Shown piece after piece: positions 1 through 11,829 of a stretch of DNA of 64,000 bases. The notes below the pieces were generated by a model. That model did not search any database and was not told the DNA's origin. It was given only the letters and a program-made list of their open reading frames with translations. The translations under genes were made by a program, and so were the position numbers. The stretch covers positions 16,109,718 through 16,173,717 of the forward strand of contig CP099840.1 of assembly GCA_030062745.1 (NCBI GenBank). Direction: 5' to 3'. The stretch's first letter is position 1. Every line of letters starts with the position of its first letter. Origin of the DNA: Capitulum mitella (Eukaryota > Arthropoda > Thecostraca > Pollicipedomorpha > Pollicipedidae).

Positions 1-1085
1 TACGTGCCGTGACAAAATTTCAATTTTTTTTGCCCAGGGGCGGAGCCAGGCAACGTTTTTGGGAGGCACCTCAGGCCATTTTGTTCATGTTTAGGGGAAA
101 AGGAAAATGTCTGCTAAACACAGCATTTTTAAGATAGAACTTCAGACTTTATATGGATGTATAGCAAAATACGTGGGCAATGTGCAGATGTAATTTTGTT
201 CGTCTGAGGTGACTTTACAAGGTCAGGTCCAGGTCAAAAGTCAAAATTTGTTTTTTCGCAATATTTTTTGCGCTGTTCTTTCAAATGCCAAACCCGGAAT
301 ATATATGATGTAGAAAGGTGCCCTCTACTTGTGTATCAAGTTTCAGGTTGATATCAGATCGGGTCACGGAGCTATGACCTAAAATGTCAGTGGCGTACCC
401 TATATCGCAATAGCCATAAAATGAAAGTTTTGAAATAGAGTAAATTCAAATGATTGAAAACGTTTGCAGACAATATTAAATACACAAGAGATCATTCCGA
501 GTGACTCCAAGGTCACTGGAGGTAATTTAAGGTCAAAGGTCACAAGTTGGTCTGAAGAACGTGTGACCATGACAGATCCCCTTTTTCATGTCCCTGGCAC
601 CGCCTATGCTAACATTATACAAACATTGTAATGCGATTTGCATTTCTGTAGCATAACATGACTAGCAGAAGCCAAAAAGATGTTTTTGCCTTTTTTGTTC
701 ATTCAGTTGTTAAAAAACTAGTCCTCCTATTTTTGAAACCCTGTGAACGCCCATGAATTTTCTCAAAATTTCACACATGTGTACCAATGGTAAAAGTCCT
801 CTTCATAATCTCTCGATTCATGCCAGTTTTATCGAAATCGGTCCATAAAAAACGGAGATATAAGAAACCCAAAAGTACCCCCATTTTGCATTTTTCCCCC
901 TGTATCCACACCTTTCAAAACTTTGAAAATTTATTTTTATAAAAATGTAGTTTATGTCCTGGCCAATCGACTGCTGTTTATTGCGATGAAATCGGATGTG
1001 TAGTTCTCGAGATCTCAGGGGGGGCCGAATCCGCCCCCCTGCCGGGAATCGACCATACCGTCTAGCCCTCCGGGAATAGGGTTAA
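1..1085 (-). mobile_element. TTAA-flanked AGGTCA-rich element, family A, copy 1
   Basis: This copy is truncated only by the window start and ends in CCGGGAATAGGGTTAA. Its sequence is the reverse complement of the copy at 24586-25805: it starts with the stretch rich in gcggagccaggcaacg and ends with the G-run/C-run palindrome (about 1015-1045) and TAGCCCTCCGGGAATAGGG. It has no coding frame of note. TTAA plus a terminal inverted repeat beginning CCC is the hallmark of piggyBac-type insertion, so I infer a non-autonomous piggyBac-like element. AGGTCA half-sites are dense, including a perfect DR1 at 530-542. The right end abuts the gypsy remnant, so one probably inserted beside or into the other. 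Confidence 0.75.
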
Positions 1086-1331
1086 GGGGAGAGTGACAAA
1101 CAGTGTGGCAGGCAGCGGGCGTGCGTGCATTGGTTTTGGCTATTTACGGGTAAATGAACTGGCGACAGGTCTGGCACAGTGGCTGGTACGCTTTGCGAAT
1201 CGGTGGCAATGATTGCATGATGGCTTTTTCCGCTGATTGGAAACATTGGCGAGTGCAGTGACGGTGACTGGTGGATATGTGGAAATGTTCGAGCGGTTTC
1301 TCACGGCAAACTATCACGACTACGCCTGAGA

Positions 1332-1727
1332 AACATGGTACTTTCCTCAGCGCATGCGGATCCAGAGTGTATTCCATGCTGCGAAGTGTTTGCGTCCCAC
1401 CTCTACCCGCCACGAAAACCCACGAGGAGCTGCCTGATGCCTCCCCCAAGGATTTTGCACCGAGGCTGACAGTACTTGTCGCGGTGTTAGGTTAACCGGG
1501 CGATGCAGCAGGGACGGACGGTTTACGAGTTTCTGGCGGAGCTGCGGCCGATCGCCAAGCACTGTGCGCACAAAGACCGCCTGAATGAGCAACGACGGTA
1601 TCGTTTTGTGATCGGGTTGAGCAACGGGACGATGCTCAAACAATCGCTGCAAGAAGGGGGTAATCTGTCGTTAAAATTAACCTTCAAGATCGCGACCGCA
1701 ATTGAGATCGTAGCCGCCCATCTGTAG
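1332..1727 (+). pseudogene. gag (capsid-like) remnant of the gypsy element
   Basis: Two short open frames, 1271-1495 and 1503-1727, together resemble the gypsy Gag capsid region. The second contains the typical stretch QQGRTVYEFLAELRPIAKHC followed by DRL and RYRFVIGL, as in the conserved 'tVaeFlaeLRrLaehC...lrdrfV.Gl' block. The frame ends at a stop before the zinc knuckle. The frames are separated by a frameshift, so it is not functional. Confidence 0.75.
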
Positions 1728-2383
1728 GAAATCGTTATTGTACCTTGGGCAGCAGTCAGCGCGGTCTCCATGCCATGAAAGCTGAGGCGACGGCGTCGGC
1801 AGGGCTGAGGAGACGACCCATTCATTCCACTTCCTCGCCGGCCGGCCCCAGTTGTGCCAGACGTTGCCCATGGCAGCCGCCCGGCGGCCCAACTGGCGGC
1901 GCCGGCACCGCCTTCGTCCGTTGCGGGCGCCGGAATCACCTGCCTAGTGACAAGGGGTGTTGATTTGTATTCTTGCGTGAGGGCCTTGGCCCCCTCATTG
2001 TTGATTTCGGCCCCCAGTGATAGTTTAGCCCCTCCCCAATATTCTCCGCTGGTTTTAAAGGGAAATTAGCAATAATAACGGTAAAACGGCAGCAATAGGT
2101 AAGAGATAGGCAGAAGGTATATAATAAGACATAAAGTGATCTTTCTACTATATATATACACATATATTCCTATTTAGATGGGGATGTGTGCAATTTTTAG
2201 CTGATAAGTAGTAACAAAAAACTCGTAAGTTTCCGTTGGTCAGAATAATGTGGGCCGAGGGATTGTTATAAAATTATCCCTCAGATAATCCCAAGGGATT
2301 ATTGTGAATAATAGGTCCTTGAGAAACTCACATTTTGGGGAGGTTAAGTTTCCGGGCATGCGGCTTCCCTCCCCAATCATTTG

Positions 2384-2500
2384 CAGAAATCAACGCCCCT
2401 GCTCTGGACTGTCCGCACACGCTGGCGACCTGCTACGGGTGCCGGAGGGTGGGACATCTTTGCAAGAGGTGCAGAGCAGTGCATACCGTGCAGGCAAGCA
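2384..2500 (+). pseudogene. Gag zinc knuckle of the gypsy element
   Basis: The plus-strand frame reads CYGCRRVGHLCKRC, a CX2CX4HX4C nucleic-acid-binding knuckle typical of retroelement nucleocapsids. It lies between the capsid-like frame and the protease, where it belongs. The upstream frame is interrupted. Confidence 0.8.
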
Positions 2501-2519
2501 TCATGGGATCGGGTGACAC

Positions 2520-2804
2520 ATGTTTCGGGTGAACAGCACATCGAGGCCGGACCGGGTCCCGTCGTACAGGACTACGATGGAAGTCAACGGGAGGCCGCTG
2601 GTGTTTGCACTAGACACCGGAGCAAATCGGGGCATCATCAGTGAGGCCATTTGGCGAACGGACTTGCAGAGCGCTCCACTGGAGTCGGGAAGGGACTCGC
2701 TGACAACATATACCGGGGACGCGGTGCCGGACGTGGTGCATGTCAAGTGCGTGACAGCCACACTTGACGTGCGGCTGTCAGCGCACGTCAAGTGTGGCGC
2801 ATAG
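2520..2804 (+). pseudogene. Aspartic protease region of the gypsy element
   Basis: A 94-residue frame has the retropepsin pattern: a beta-strand start (VNGRPLVFALDTGAN) with the catalytic DTGA motif at about residue 32, followed by a region ending in a stop at 2802-2804. In an intact element the frame would run on into RT. Further LPLL-type sequence continues in the following bases in another frame, showing decay after the protease. Confidence 0.75.
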
Positions 2805-2989
2805 GCTACGCTGCCCCTGCTTGTGAGTGGGGCCGGGCTGCCGCTCCTCGACGAGACTGGCGCGCGCAGCTACGGCTGCCGTGGTATCTCCAGCATGTCC
2901 TCACCGCTGAGGCCTTTAGAAGCGCAGCGTACTGTTCCAGGATGACGTAGGTGCCTGTACGCAGACGATCAGTCTGAACAATGACCCAT

Positions 2990-3609
2990 CGGCTCCATCG
3001 AAGTTCTGCGAACCGCGGCCCGTGCCCCTAACTTTACTTCCATACGTTAATGCAGAATAGGACGGGCAAATCGAGCAGGGCATTCGGTAGTCGGCAAAGA
3101 CCTCTGACTGGGCGGCGCCCGTTGCCACCATGCTGAAAAGCGACGAGCTCCGTAAGGATGAGTGGCAGTTACGACCTGATGATGAGCAGAACTTCCCAGG
3201 TCGAGCAGTAACCGCTTCCGCACATCGGTGAGTTTCTCACCGACCTCGCAGGAGGCCAAAAGTTCACGTACCTGCATCTCAAAGAGGCGCATCTGCTCGG
3301 GCCGCTGGGTACAGCCAGCGCTGCACCGCCATCAACAGTCGCCGCGGCCTGGTGGCGGGCACTCGTCTGGTGTATGGAATGTCGTCAGCTCCGGCGACGT
3401 TCCAGAGGATGATGGAGCAGCTGCTGGCGGGCCTGCCGCAGGTGGCCGTCCTCTTGGACAACGTCATCACGCACCGGAGCGACGAGGAGCACCGGCACAA
3501 CATGGAGGCGGTGCTGAAGTGCACCTCGGACGCGGGTTTGAGGCTGAATCCCGGCAGGTGTCAGTGGATAGTGCCAGAACTAGAGTACGCCGGGCATCGG
3601 TTGGATTAA
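2990..3609 (+). pseudogene. Reverse transcriptase region of the gypsy element, broken
   Basis: Fragments in several frames match the Ty3/gypsy RT: the KFCEPRPVPL block, SDWAAPVATMLKSDE, a shortened fingers/palm segment, then 3352-3609 with YGMSSAPATFQRMMEQLLAG and an EEH...GLRLNP..C thumb approach. The catalytic YxDD position reads LLDN, so the second aspartate is lost. With the stops and an apparent internal deletion around 3160-3340, the enzyme is dead. Confidence 0.8.
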
Positions 3610-3637
3610 GGCACCACCCATCCCACAGGAGAGAAAA

Positions 3638-4320
3638 GTGCGGGCGATCGTGGAGGCGCCACAGCCCGTGGGCGACAAGCAGCTGAAGTCCTGCCCCAGG
3701 CTTCTGATGTATTATTTGAAGTTCATGGACAGTCTTTCCTCTGTAGCGTCGCCGCTGTATCAGCTACTGAAGACGGGTCAACCGTGGCGCCGGGGGCCGG
3801 CGGAGCAGGCGGCGTTGTCTTGCGCTGAACAACTGTTGGTGCAGGCGCCGTGGTTCTCCGACTACGATGTGACCGCGCCTCTGGTCCTCTCTGTTGGTGC
3901 CAGTCCCGACGATGAAGGGGGCGGTCCTGTCTATCATAGACGCTTCTGGGGTAGAGCGCTACGTGGGATACGCCACCCGGAGCCTGGCCGAGCCGGAGGC
4001 CAACTACAGCGAGCTCGACAAGGAAGGCCTGGCTGTCGTCTTCGGCGTAAAATAATTTCACCGGTTTCTGTGCGGCCGAAACTCAGATTCAGATTCAGAT
4101 TCAGACGGACCACAAGCCGCTGCTGGGCCTCCTGAGCAGCGATAAGCCGCTGCCACTCCTGTCGTCACTCCGAGTAGCCAGGTGGCGTCTCCCTCTGCAA
4201 GCGTACCAATACAAGCTGGAGTACGCCCCCTCGGCTCGGCAGGCTCACAGCGACGGTCTGAGTCGTCTACCGCTGGCTGACTACCCGGCCAGCGTTCTAG
4301 ACCAGAGGGACATTGTCTGT
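3638..4320 (+). pseudogene. RNase H / connection region of the gypsy element
   Basis: The frame at 3638-4135 starts with the thumb/connection block (YYLKFMDSLSSVASPLYQLL). It shifts frame near an RNase H-like segment around 3930-4060 and continues with the TDHKPLL-like block near 4100 and SARQAHSDGLSRLP near 4230-4275. A short CAGATT repeat at about 4081-4105 (cagattcagattcagattcag) lies inside and may be an expansion after insertion. Confidence 0.65.
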
Positions 4321-4499
4321 CTCCTGGAGTTGGTGGGTCAGCTGATTCGCGTCAATCAGATCCGTCGGTGCACGAATCTGTGCCCCCATACTTGCGTGCG
4401 CATGTCAGTCGGTCATGGACGGCCGCTGGACGAAGCCATTGGTTGGTGGGATGGAACCGTTCTACCAGTGCCGTCTCGAGCTCAGCCCGAGAATGACAA

Positions 4500-5404
4500 T
4501 CTACTCTGGGGCAACCGGGGCACGGTGCCTGCTGTCCTGCGGGAGACAGTGCTCTCGCTGCTTCATCAGTGACATCCTGGAATCGTGGCCTTGAAGTCCA
4601 AGGCTCGTGCTCACGTGTGGCGGTCAGGCATGGACGCTGGGATCGAGCCGAGGATGCCGAGCTATCACCCGCGTAAGCTCAACCGGCCCCGGGCATCTCC
4701 GGTACCGGAGATGCCCTGGACCGGCTGATACCCGAGATATCTGAACACACCATAGAATCGTCTCTACATGGACTGCAGGGCTGGTTGATGAAGCCATGAT
4801 TCTGGTAATCGTGGATGCCTGCTCCAAGTGGATCGCAGCGCATCCTACGACATTGTCCGCTGCGGAGGCGACGATCGAAAGGCTGCAGATGATCAGTGCC
4901 GAGTACGGGGGCCTCGCGTGGTGGTTAGTGATAACGCAGCGGTGTTCACCAGTGACAGCTACGTCGGTTTTACCTGTAATAGCGTGCAACGCGTCTTCTC
5001 CCGCCATCTATAACCGCCCATCTCGCCCCGCACACGAAACCTTAAGGTCATGGGAAGAGTGTGCCAAAGTGTTCAGAGCCGGCCTGAAGAAGCGTAGTGT
5101 TGGGACGCTGCAGACGCGCCGGAGTCGGGCGCCGTTCCAGTATCGGACGACATCCTACTCTACTACCGGTGTCTCGCCGGCGGAACTGCCCCACGGCCGC
5201 TTGCTGACCACTCACCTGTCACAGCTGCGGCTGGACCGGGCCCTGCTTGACCGCTTCGGCGCCAAACAAGAGCGGCATATACTAGTGAACAACCGGCACT
5301 TGGCTGCGTTTCGACAGTGCCAGCCAGGCGACACTGTACATGTCTGCTATGGTTCACCGCTCGTGGCAGCCAGCGATGGTCGTCGATGTGTCCGCCCGCC
5401 AGTG
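4500..5404 (+). pseudogene. Integrase region of the gypsy element
   Basis: The zinc-binding N-terminus is recognisable around 4560-4640 (HPGIVALKSKARAHVW), followed by a catalytic-core-like frame at 4796-5407 (LVIVDACSKWIAAHPTT, then SYSTTGVSPAELPHGRLL). The C-terminal part (NNRHLAAFRQCQPGDTVHV) matches the gypsy integrase tail. The first catalytic Asp context (VDACSKW) is kept. The second lies in a frameshifted stretch near 4930 (VVSDNAAVF in another frame). Confidence 0.75.
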
Positions 5405-5819
5405 TGACGTCCGGCTGCCGCACGGTCGTGGCTTCTGTCTGCACGTCGATCACCTGCGGGTCCGGCCAAATGGCTACCCTTCCGCCACCGCCGGCCGGTG
5501 TCGCCGCCCGCGGACGCCCCGCAGGCGCTACTTGGTCAGACGGCCTCTTGCTGTTCCGTCCGCGAAGTGCTGTCGGGCTCGCATTCCGCCGTCTCGAGGG
5601 TGTTGCATACTGCGGCTCCTCGTCCGTCTGGCCACGAGTGTCAGGCGCCCGCTCGTTTCCAGCAATGCCTTCGTTCCCGCCCGGAGTCAGCCCATGCAGA
5701 GGATCGTTCGTGTGTTTGTGCTCGTTGGTGTGTACTCCTTCCTGACCCCTCGCCCAGTATTCTCGCTGGTCGTCGGCCTGTTCGACTAGTTCCACCCATT
5801 TGTTTCCTCGTGCAGGTGG

Positions 5820-6175
5820 AGAATTGTCAGTCTTAGAGAAGAGTTGATATGTGAGCAGGTTTAGCCCAGAGATGCCGCCGCAAGCGATTGGAGGTAAACA
5901 TTGTCGGTGCTTCAGCTCTGGAGAGGAGTGAAATACAGCGCCGTGCGCGGCGAACGTGCGTGCATTGGTTTCGGCTTTCCAAGGGAAGATCACGTTTCAC
6001 CCAACAAATCAGCCGCGTAGGACGCCACGGCGTGCAGTGATTGGCGGGCTACCGCGCCGGTGTGCTCATGATGGATACATCAACCAATCGCAGTGCCCGG
6101 ATTCAGCTGCATGAATGTCAAGTCTGCTGTCTCGGTTCAGAACCTAATAAAAAGGTAGACTGTTCCCTTTAAAGT
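5820..6175 (+). repeat. 3' LTR-like segment of the gypsy element
   Basis: This segment shares the CGTGCGTGCATTGGTTTCGGCT-like repeat with the region near 1120. It contains CCAAT-type boxes (CAATCG, ATTGG) and ends near an AATAAA at about 6148. The two LTRs are diverged beyond the shared core, so exact borders cannot be set by eye. Confidence 0.45.
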
Positions 6176-6179
6176 CGGG

Positions 6180-6900
6180 CCTCAGAATAAACTAATTTGT
6201 TCCTTTTCGGGCCTACGCCTAAACATCGAAACACTTGGTAATACTGGTGTAAATATTTCAACATTCGCACCTTTCCGAATATTAGAATATTGAATGTAGT
6301 GTTAGCATATTCTCGGGAGATGAATATTTGGTCGAATGTCCGAATATTCCGAATCCGAATACTCAGCTCTACCGGCAACACATCCTTGCTTCTCTCCGCC
6401 CTGGGCATGGCTTAATTAGGTTCGGCAGCATAGAGAAGACTTCGTCGCTCTCGATCACATGTGGAATGGCCTCTGCTCTCCCCCCTTCCCCGGCCTTAAG
6501 GCGCTGCAGGTAGTGGCAGATGGAGACCCGTCCACCAGACGTTGAACCTTAGGAATATCTCACTATCGTTCTCGATTCTAGGACAGAGTATCCAGAGGCC
6601 AGATATCGAATGCCAAAATACTGACAGTTAAATATCGATTGCTAAATATGAATGAAAATATGAAATGAAAAAAATGCTATCGATTGTTAAATATCGATTG
6701 ATATTCGGATTGCTTTATGTGTAAGAAATCGATCATCAAAACAGGCTGCAATGCAGCAAACGCCTGACTTTTGTTCCCATGGGCGGATGGCGTCGGCTGC
6801 GGAGTGATGAGTCTACAGTACCACGGCGTGCCTAAAATTAAATTTTGTGTTGGATGTCAACTCGAAAAACGCTTTTTAGACATGTAAGTTACGATTTCAA
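6180..6900. other. Non-coding, AT-rich stretch with ATCGAT/ATTCG repeats
   Basis: No gene is seen. The stretch at 6330-6360 repeats AATATTCCGAAT-like words, and 6595-6715 repeats AATATCGATTG in both orientations (about 6631, 6689 and 6695-6712). It looks like decayed repeat DNA. Confidence 0.5.
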
Positions 6901-7481
6901 GCCAATCTGAGGTCACTCTAAGTCACCGGTTTCAGGCAACCTTGGATGACCTAAGATGACCTTGGGTGACCTAGCATGACCTTTATATGTTATTCGACAG
7001 TAGTGCTTGTTAACTGGGACGCTACATTTTACTTCATCATTTACTATTATCCATATCAATGCTTCTGCAGCTCCGACAACGCATTTAAGCCGACGTTCCC
7101 TCATTACCCGATTGACTTAGCATGACCTGGATCGGACTCCATGGGCAAAATACAATCATGTGGTGTGCATATAAACTCATAATTGATTGACAAACACAAC
7201 GGTATCCGTTTCGTTTCATCAACATTTATCCTTTGGCGTTCATTCGCGCTTAAACTCGAAAAAGTACCACTTTCTGCCAACTTTTGACCTTTGATCTGAC
7301 CTGGAAGGTCATCTGTTTACCTGAGACCTTAAAATGTGACACCAATCGCGAGATCTCTTCACGCGCAACAAGCCACGTTTCTGGCGACGCTCTAGCACGA
7401 ACGGTGTGGAAATGGCCGGGGAGCAGTACCCCTCCCCCCTATATGTTCGCGATACGCAGGTCTTATATGGGCGAGGGTTAA
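6901..7481. repeat. AGGTCA-rich repeat ending at a TTAA border
   Basis: Four TGACCT half-sites start at 6947, 6957, 6967 and 6977, exactly 10 bp apart. More occur at 7285 and 7297, with an AGGTCA at 7306. The segment ends in GCGAGGGTTAA at 7478-7481, resembling the ends of families A and B, so it is probably the remnant of another TTAA-type element. No left end was found. Confidence 0.45.
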
Positions 7482-8196
7482 GTCACGGAGATCGGCAAAA
7501 TCGGTTTTGCCGGTGGACGACCCTCTCAGGAACGTGACTTCCACTGCGAGGCAAGCAAGACAGCGCCTCACGTGCGGCGAGGTGACCAATTCACTGCAGG
7601 AGACGCTCCAAGCAGCGCAAGCATGGCTTTAGACGTCATCTGGAGTGTTGAACGACTCGGTCGGGTGTCGAGAATTCAGATACGTGCCATGAACATTCAG
7701 CTGCTGAAACCAAAAGCTGCTGAACTCTGTGAGTAAACTGAATGACTCGGATAAGTTTTCGCTGTGTTTTCTTGAAGTTGGTTAAAACTCAATTTACCCA
7801 GTTGCCTTCTTTTTTACGTTGTTAAGCTTAATGATCGTCGTTGGCCGCCTCGCGGCTACAGATTATTTATCGTGGCAAGTATAAGTACAGAAATGTCAAA
7901 CTCTTGCTACTGTTAACATGGCGTGCAACTTAGAATCACTGTTCAGTCTGTTCAAATATGGCAACAAACGCGTTATAATGGTTTCGCTGCGCCGACCACC
8001 ACATGTACATGTTCTGCGTTTCATCGACTGTCTTGTTGCACTTGCTGGTGATTTAAACTAGAGCTGTAGTTTTTCAACCCGGTACACCCATGCATTTGAC
8101 CCCTTGGATGAGTGTGGGTTGATGGGTTATTTACTCAGCTACTGTTAGGTTGTTCGGTTTTGGCGGGCTAAATTATTTTAGTCCAGCACCCCTTAC
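7482..8196. other. Unassigned non-coding DNA
   Basis: I see no convincing coding frame, RNA gene or repeat in this stretch. Confidence 0.4.
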
Positions 8197-9200
8197 ATGT
8201 TGGCTATGGATGGATCAAGAGGGCAACAAGTTGGACTTCTGTGGGGTGAATCAAAATTTGGCGGGGTGGGCCCTAGGCCGATTTTCTTAACTTTCACTCC
8301 TAAACTGGACTGTGATTTGCTATCCGCCTCGACACTTTCCCAGGCATTTTTGCTTGGCGTTCTTGAAAAACACTTTTTTAGTCAGGTCATATTAGCTCCG
8401 ACCTATTCATCTAGTTCCCTACTGGTCGTGATAACGAACCATGACACTGAACGCAGTGGTGCCCGATGCTCTCATTGTGTTGTCTTATTCGCGCCTTGTT
8501 GGCTACCTCGCCCGTGTATAGAGCCATGTGTAATCAAATGCCGGTCTTTCAAACAATTTGATCTGATAGGTTGCGGACTGGCTGTCGCACGACCGACTGG
8601 TCTGTCCTTTCTACTGCAACTGTCTCCAGTGTTTGGTCTACGTTCGTGGATCCAGCTTAACGCCCCCATGAAGTCACGCACTCTACGCAGCTCCACTGTC
8701 CCACCGATATCGGACGAAACCAAACTTTTACTCATGCCTCGTACTGAATGTGTGGCCCGGCTCCGCATACTATTCCAAAGCTAATCGTTAAGGGCGCTCG
8801 GCAATTGGGACTGACAGAAAGCGACAAAGCAGCAGGCGCACTCGCGAACAGGGGGCGAGTGAACGTCTGGAAAAGATCCACGATTTACCGTGTTCCGCTC
8901 TGTCTCATCAACTCCTGCATCATGAACAACGACATCCCGGACTCCTGCAAACATTCCCTAGCATACTCAATCTGCGAGTCGGGTGCGCCTGGAGTCTCGT
9001 CGGACTTCCGTCCTATTCTGATGCTAACGGTCATAGCGAAGATAACTGAGCGGGCGTTTCAACACCAGCTGTACTTTCGTTACGTGTCGGTTAGTTTCGC
9101 GTCAAATCGCAGAAAAACTGACCCGAGCCCCTTCGATTCTGATGAACAGTGTCTACTGAAAACGGCAAGCCATAAATTTTTAGCCCTTGGCGTCCTTTGA
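8197..9200 (+). pseudogene. LINE fragment: endonuclease end to start of reverse transcriptase
   Basis: The frame at 8197-8784 contains LLGVLEKHFFSQVILAPTYS and a later APMKSRTLRSSTVPPISDET block, the typical end of an L2/CR1-type endonuclease and the linker before RT. The frame at 8748-9200 continues with LINSCIMNNDIPDSCKHS and SSDFRPILMLTVIAKITERA, the first conserved RT blocks. The fragment ends before the catalytic YADD block. Its overlapping frames indicate a frameshift. The family is probably the same as the LINE 3' end at 40.4-41.65 kb, because the two pieces cover complementary parts. Confidence 0.75.
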
Positions 9201-10320
9201 GGTGAAGGTTACAGGTCCTGAAAGGCCACCGACTTTTGCGGACACTGCATGCTTCAAATTCCCATAATTTGGTGACAGATTGTCAAAAAAGGTGCGATTA
9301 GTGCCATTCAAAAGATTATTGTTTCCGCTTTCATAAATAAGCTCATTTTTTCCGTGACTTCGGGATGACTTTTGATCTCACCATGTCACATGGAATATTT
9401 TTTTGTTTTTAACCATGTTTGCACACCGTGGTCTTTGCAAAAGTGTAGCACAATATGTCCATAAGTATCTGCTATAAGTGTGGCAAAACATTCATGGGCA
9501 AATTAAAGTTTTTTTCCGATTTCGCGTTAACGCGCACTGGAAGCCCGGGCATAAAAGTGCCCCCCTCCGATCTCAGAAGCCGAAATAGTCAGAGACATGG
9601 AATTTTATGGACAGGAATTAATGTATGTAGAACCATAACGATTTACATTGTGTGCAATTTTCCTGACCCTACGTCAACATCTTCAAGGTCAAATGGGGCC
9701 GAGAAGGTCAACACTGGACATTTTCTCGGCCACTACAAGCCATTTCGTACGACTTTTCGAACGAAACGGGAAAAAGGTGTTTGTTTGGCCGTTAAAACGT
9801 AGAATACGACAATTTCCATTCATCTGGCGTCTTGACTGAGGATTTCGGGTCGAGGTCATGTCAGGCCATTGACCAACGGCGTCATTTTTTCATTTTTTGC
9901 AGATCAGATTTCGAGCAACATGGGACAGCTTGAGTGTAAATAAGAGCGCTACACGCATCTTTTGGCGTATTTTCAGTGACGTTAAACAACATCGGTACAT
10001 CTGGTCACTACCAACGTTTACATTTATGTATGTATATATGTACAGATGTATATACCTGTCAGTATCAATGTGCCAAACGTGTTTTTAGTAGGGTCTTTGA
10101 ATGCATGTTTCATACAAATCAACATATCGCAAAGCAAACCTGGACCAGGTCACAGAATAGTTACCCTTGACTTTTCAGGACCTTGACCTGCACGTATGGT
10201 GGTATATAGCTTATTGAGCATATATAAGCGTATGTATTTTCCATTGCATTTTTGACACTGCTGCGATGACAAACCCATTTCGGATATCACATACCTATCA
10301 TTTTTGGTGTCATGTGCGGC
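9201..10320. repeat. AGGTCA/TGACCT-rich non-coding repeat region
   Basis: Half-sites recur (for example around 9660-9715, 9855-9870, 10145-10195). TTAACGCGCACTGG followed by a GCCCGGGC palindrome at 9528-9553 resembles the ends of the TTAA elements. No coding frame is recognised. Borders are uncertain. Confidence 0.35.
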
Positions 10321-10812
10321 ACACATGAGAAAAATCTTAAAATAACGCGTGGTTTAACTTTGTGACCTTCCATTGCTGAAATTCCCTGGGCTTTTCCCCC
10401 AAGTTTCAGATATATGTTTATAGATATCCGCGTGTGTACGTGTGTGTTTGTCATATACGTATCATATACAACATGTAACATATTCAATGGCTGGATCTTG
10501 ACACCTGATCCATAGTTTCAAAACTTATTCGATACGATGCGGCTGAAAATTACTGAAAGTTTATAATTATTTCAGGAAAGTCTGTTCTAGGAGTTTTGCT
10601 AACGCTTAAGCTTGGTGCTATGTAGTTTTGTTGCTGAGAATAACACAGTGTAGCGTTACTAATGCCGACGTACTGAAAAAGTAATTTACGGGCCAAGAAA
10701 CTAGGCGATGCATTCGACATTTTTAATCCGAAAGTACGAGATAAAATCTGAACAATGGAACGGAGCCGTAACATGATCCACACCATCATGAGAGCTGGAT
10801 CAAAACAGGCGA

Positions 10813-11290
10813 ATGTGGCCTATGCTGATCACGGTGGGAAGGTGGAGAGCTGTGAGCCCCGCGCCACGTGGCTCCGTCCGGCGTGACCGCAGCCTTGGAG
10901 AGGCGGCGGCCGGTGCGCGCGGCCCGCGTGCCGGCCTGGCGGCTGGAGCGGCCCGTCATGGCTGCGAGGTCACGGCGGCCGGCCGCGCAGGCCCGCCCGC
11001 CCGGCCGGCAGTTTTTGCACTTCCGTCGGCCCCCGAGGCAGCCAGCACCCGGCGCGCTGACCTTGGCTTGGGGTCAGCGGCGGTGAGCCAGCCGCAGCCG
11101 GCGGCCTGCAGCCGTGAGAGGGGTTATTCGCCCGGGCGCTTTCTCTTTTTATCGGTCGACCTTGCTCCACATGCGGGAAGTACGGTGGTGGCCATCAGTG
11201 AAGGCCATGAGAGCGTCGTCGCCGGGAAAGAGACCAGGAGTGGAGAGAGTCGGTTGGTTGTGGAGACGCCAGTCAGCTGACGCGTAGCGA
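10813..11290. promoter_or_regulatory. GC-rich, CpG-rich island
   Basis: GC and CpG content rise sharply over 10850-11110. Frames on both strands are long only because of the base composition and look like no known protein. It may be a promoter or first-exon region of an unrecognised gene, or a regulatory region 3' of LARP6. No TATA/initiator pair at the right spacing was found. Confidence 0.3.
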
Positions 11291-11292
11291 AC

Positions 11293-11311
11293 GAGAGAGA
11301 GAGAGAGAGAG
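11293..11311. repeat. (GA)n microsatellite
   Basis: A short uninterrupted GA tract lies at the edge of the GC-rich island. Confidence 0.9.
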
Positions 11312-11823
11312 CGTGGAGATCATACAATGAGAGAATTACCTGGAAGATGCATGCAGTCATTCATGGCATGGACTGTGGCCAGGATATTTTCTTAAGGGTA
11401 GAGGTTCGTGAGGCTCACGGAAAAGAGGTGGAAAGTTGGATACCAAAACCAAATCAATGGTCAAACGAAGAGAACGTGACGTTAAAAAAAATAAACGTGT
11501 ACTCCCCTTCTTGGCTACGCAGTTGGTATTCAGCTCCAGATCGTGCGTGCACCTCAATGGACTTGGTATGCGGACGCTTCCACCAATGCAGTCACCACCT
11601 TCTGACGCTGACCTTGACTCGTAATTGTCCTTCGTACTGCTGATGGATGATAAACACAAATTGCTCACGGGTCCTGATGTCCGGACTCTCGACTAGCGGT
11701 GTCAGTGTCGTATCAAACGTTTTTAAATGTTCCACGGGTTTTGCTCCATTTGCTAACACAAGTGGTATGAGCAGATCTGTATTTTCAGACACGATAAGAG
11801 CTGCGATAACAGCCAGAAATATC

Positions 11824-11829
11824 TTTAAT
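11824..11829 (-). terminator. Candidate polyadenylation signal of LARP6
   Basis: The minus strand reads ATTAAA, the commonest variant of the animal polyadenylation hexamer, about 315 bases past the LARP6 stop. No AATAAA lies closer. It would give a 3' UTR of roughly 330 bases. Confidence 0.4.

Larger units (their letters stand above)
1086..6175 (+). mobile_element. Decayed gypsy-type (Ty3/Metaviridae) LTR retrotransposon
   Basis: The remains of gag, zinc knuckle, protease, reverse transcriptase, RNase H and integrase lie in canonical Ty3/gypsy order on the plus strand. They are broken into short frames by many stops and frameshifts, so the copy cannot make a polyprotein. The direct repeat CGTGCGTGCATTGGTTT appears at about 1122 and 5962 and marks short remnants of the two LTRs. 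A polyadenylation signal (AATAAA at about 6148) lies in the 3' LTR-like segment. GC content is higher than in the flanking DNA. The family matches gypsy elements that carry a single Cys-His knuckle and an integrase with an HHCC-like N-terminus. Confidence 0.85.
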
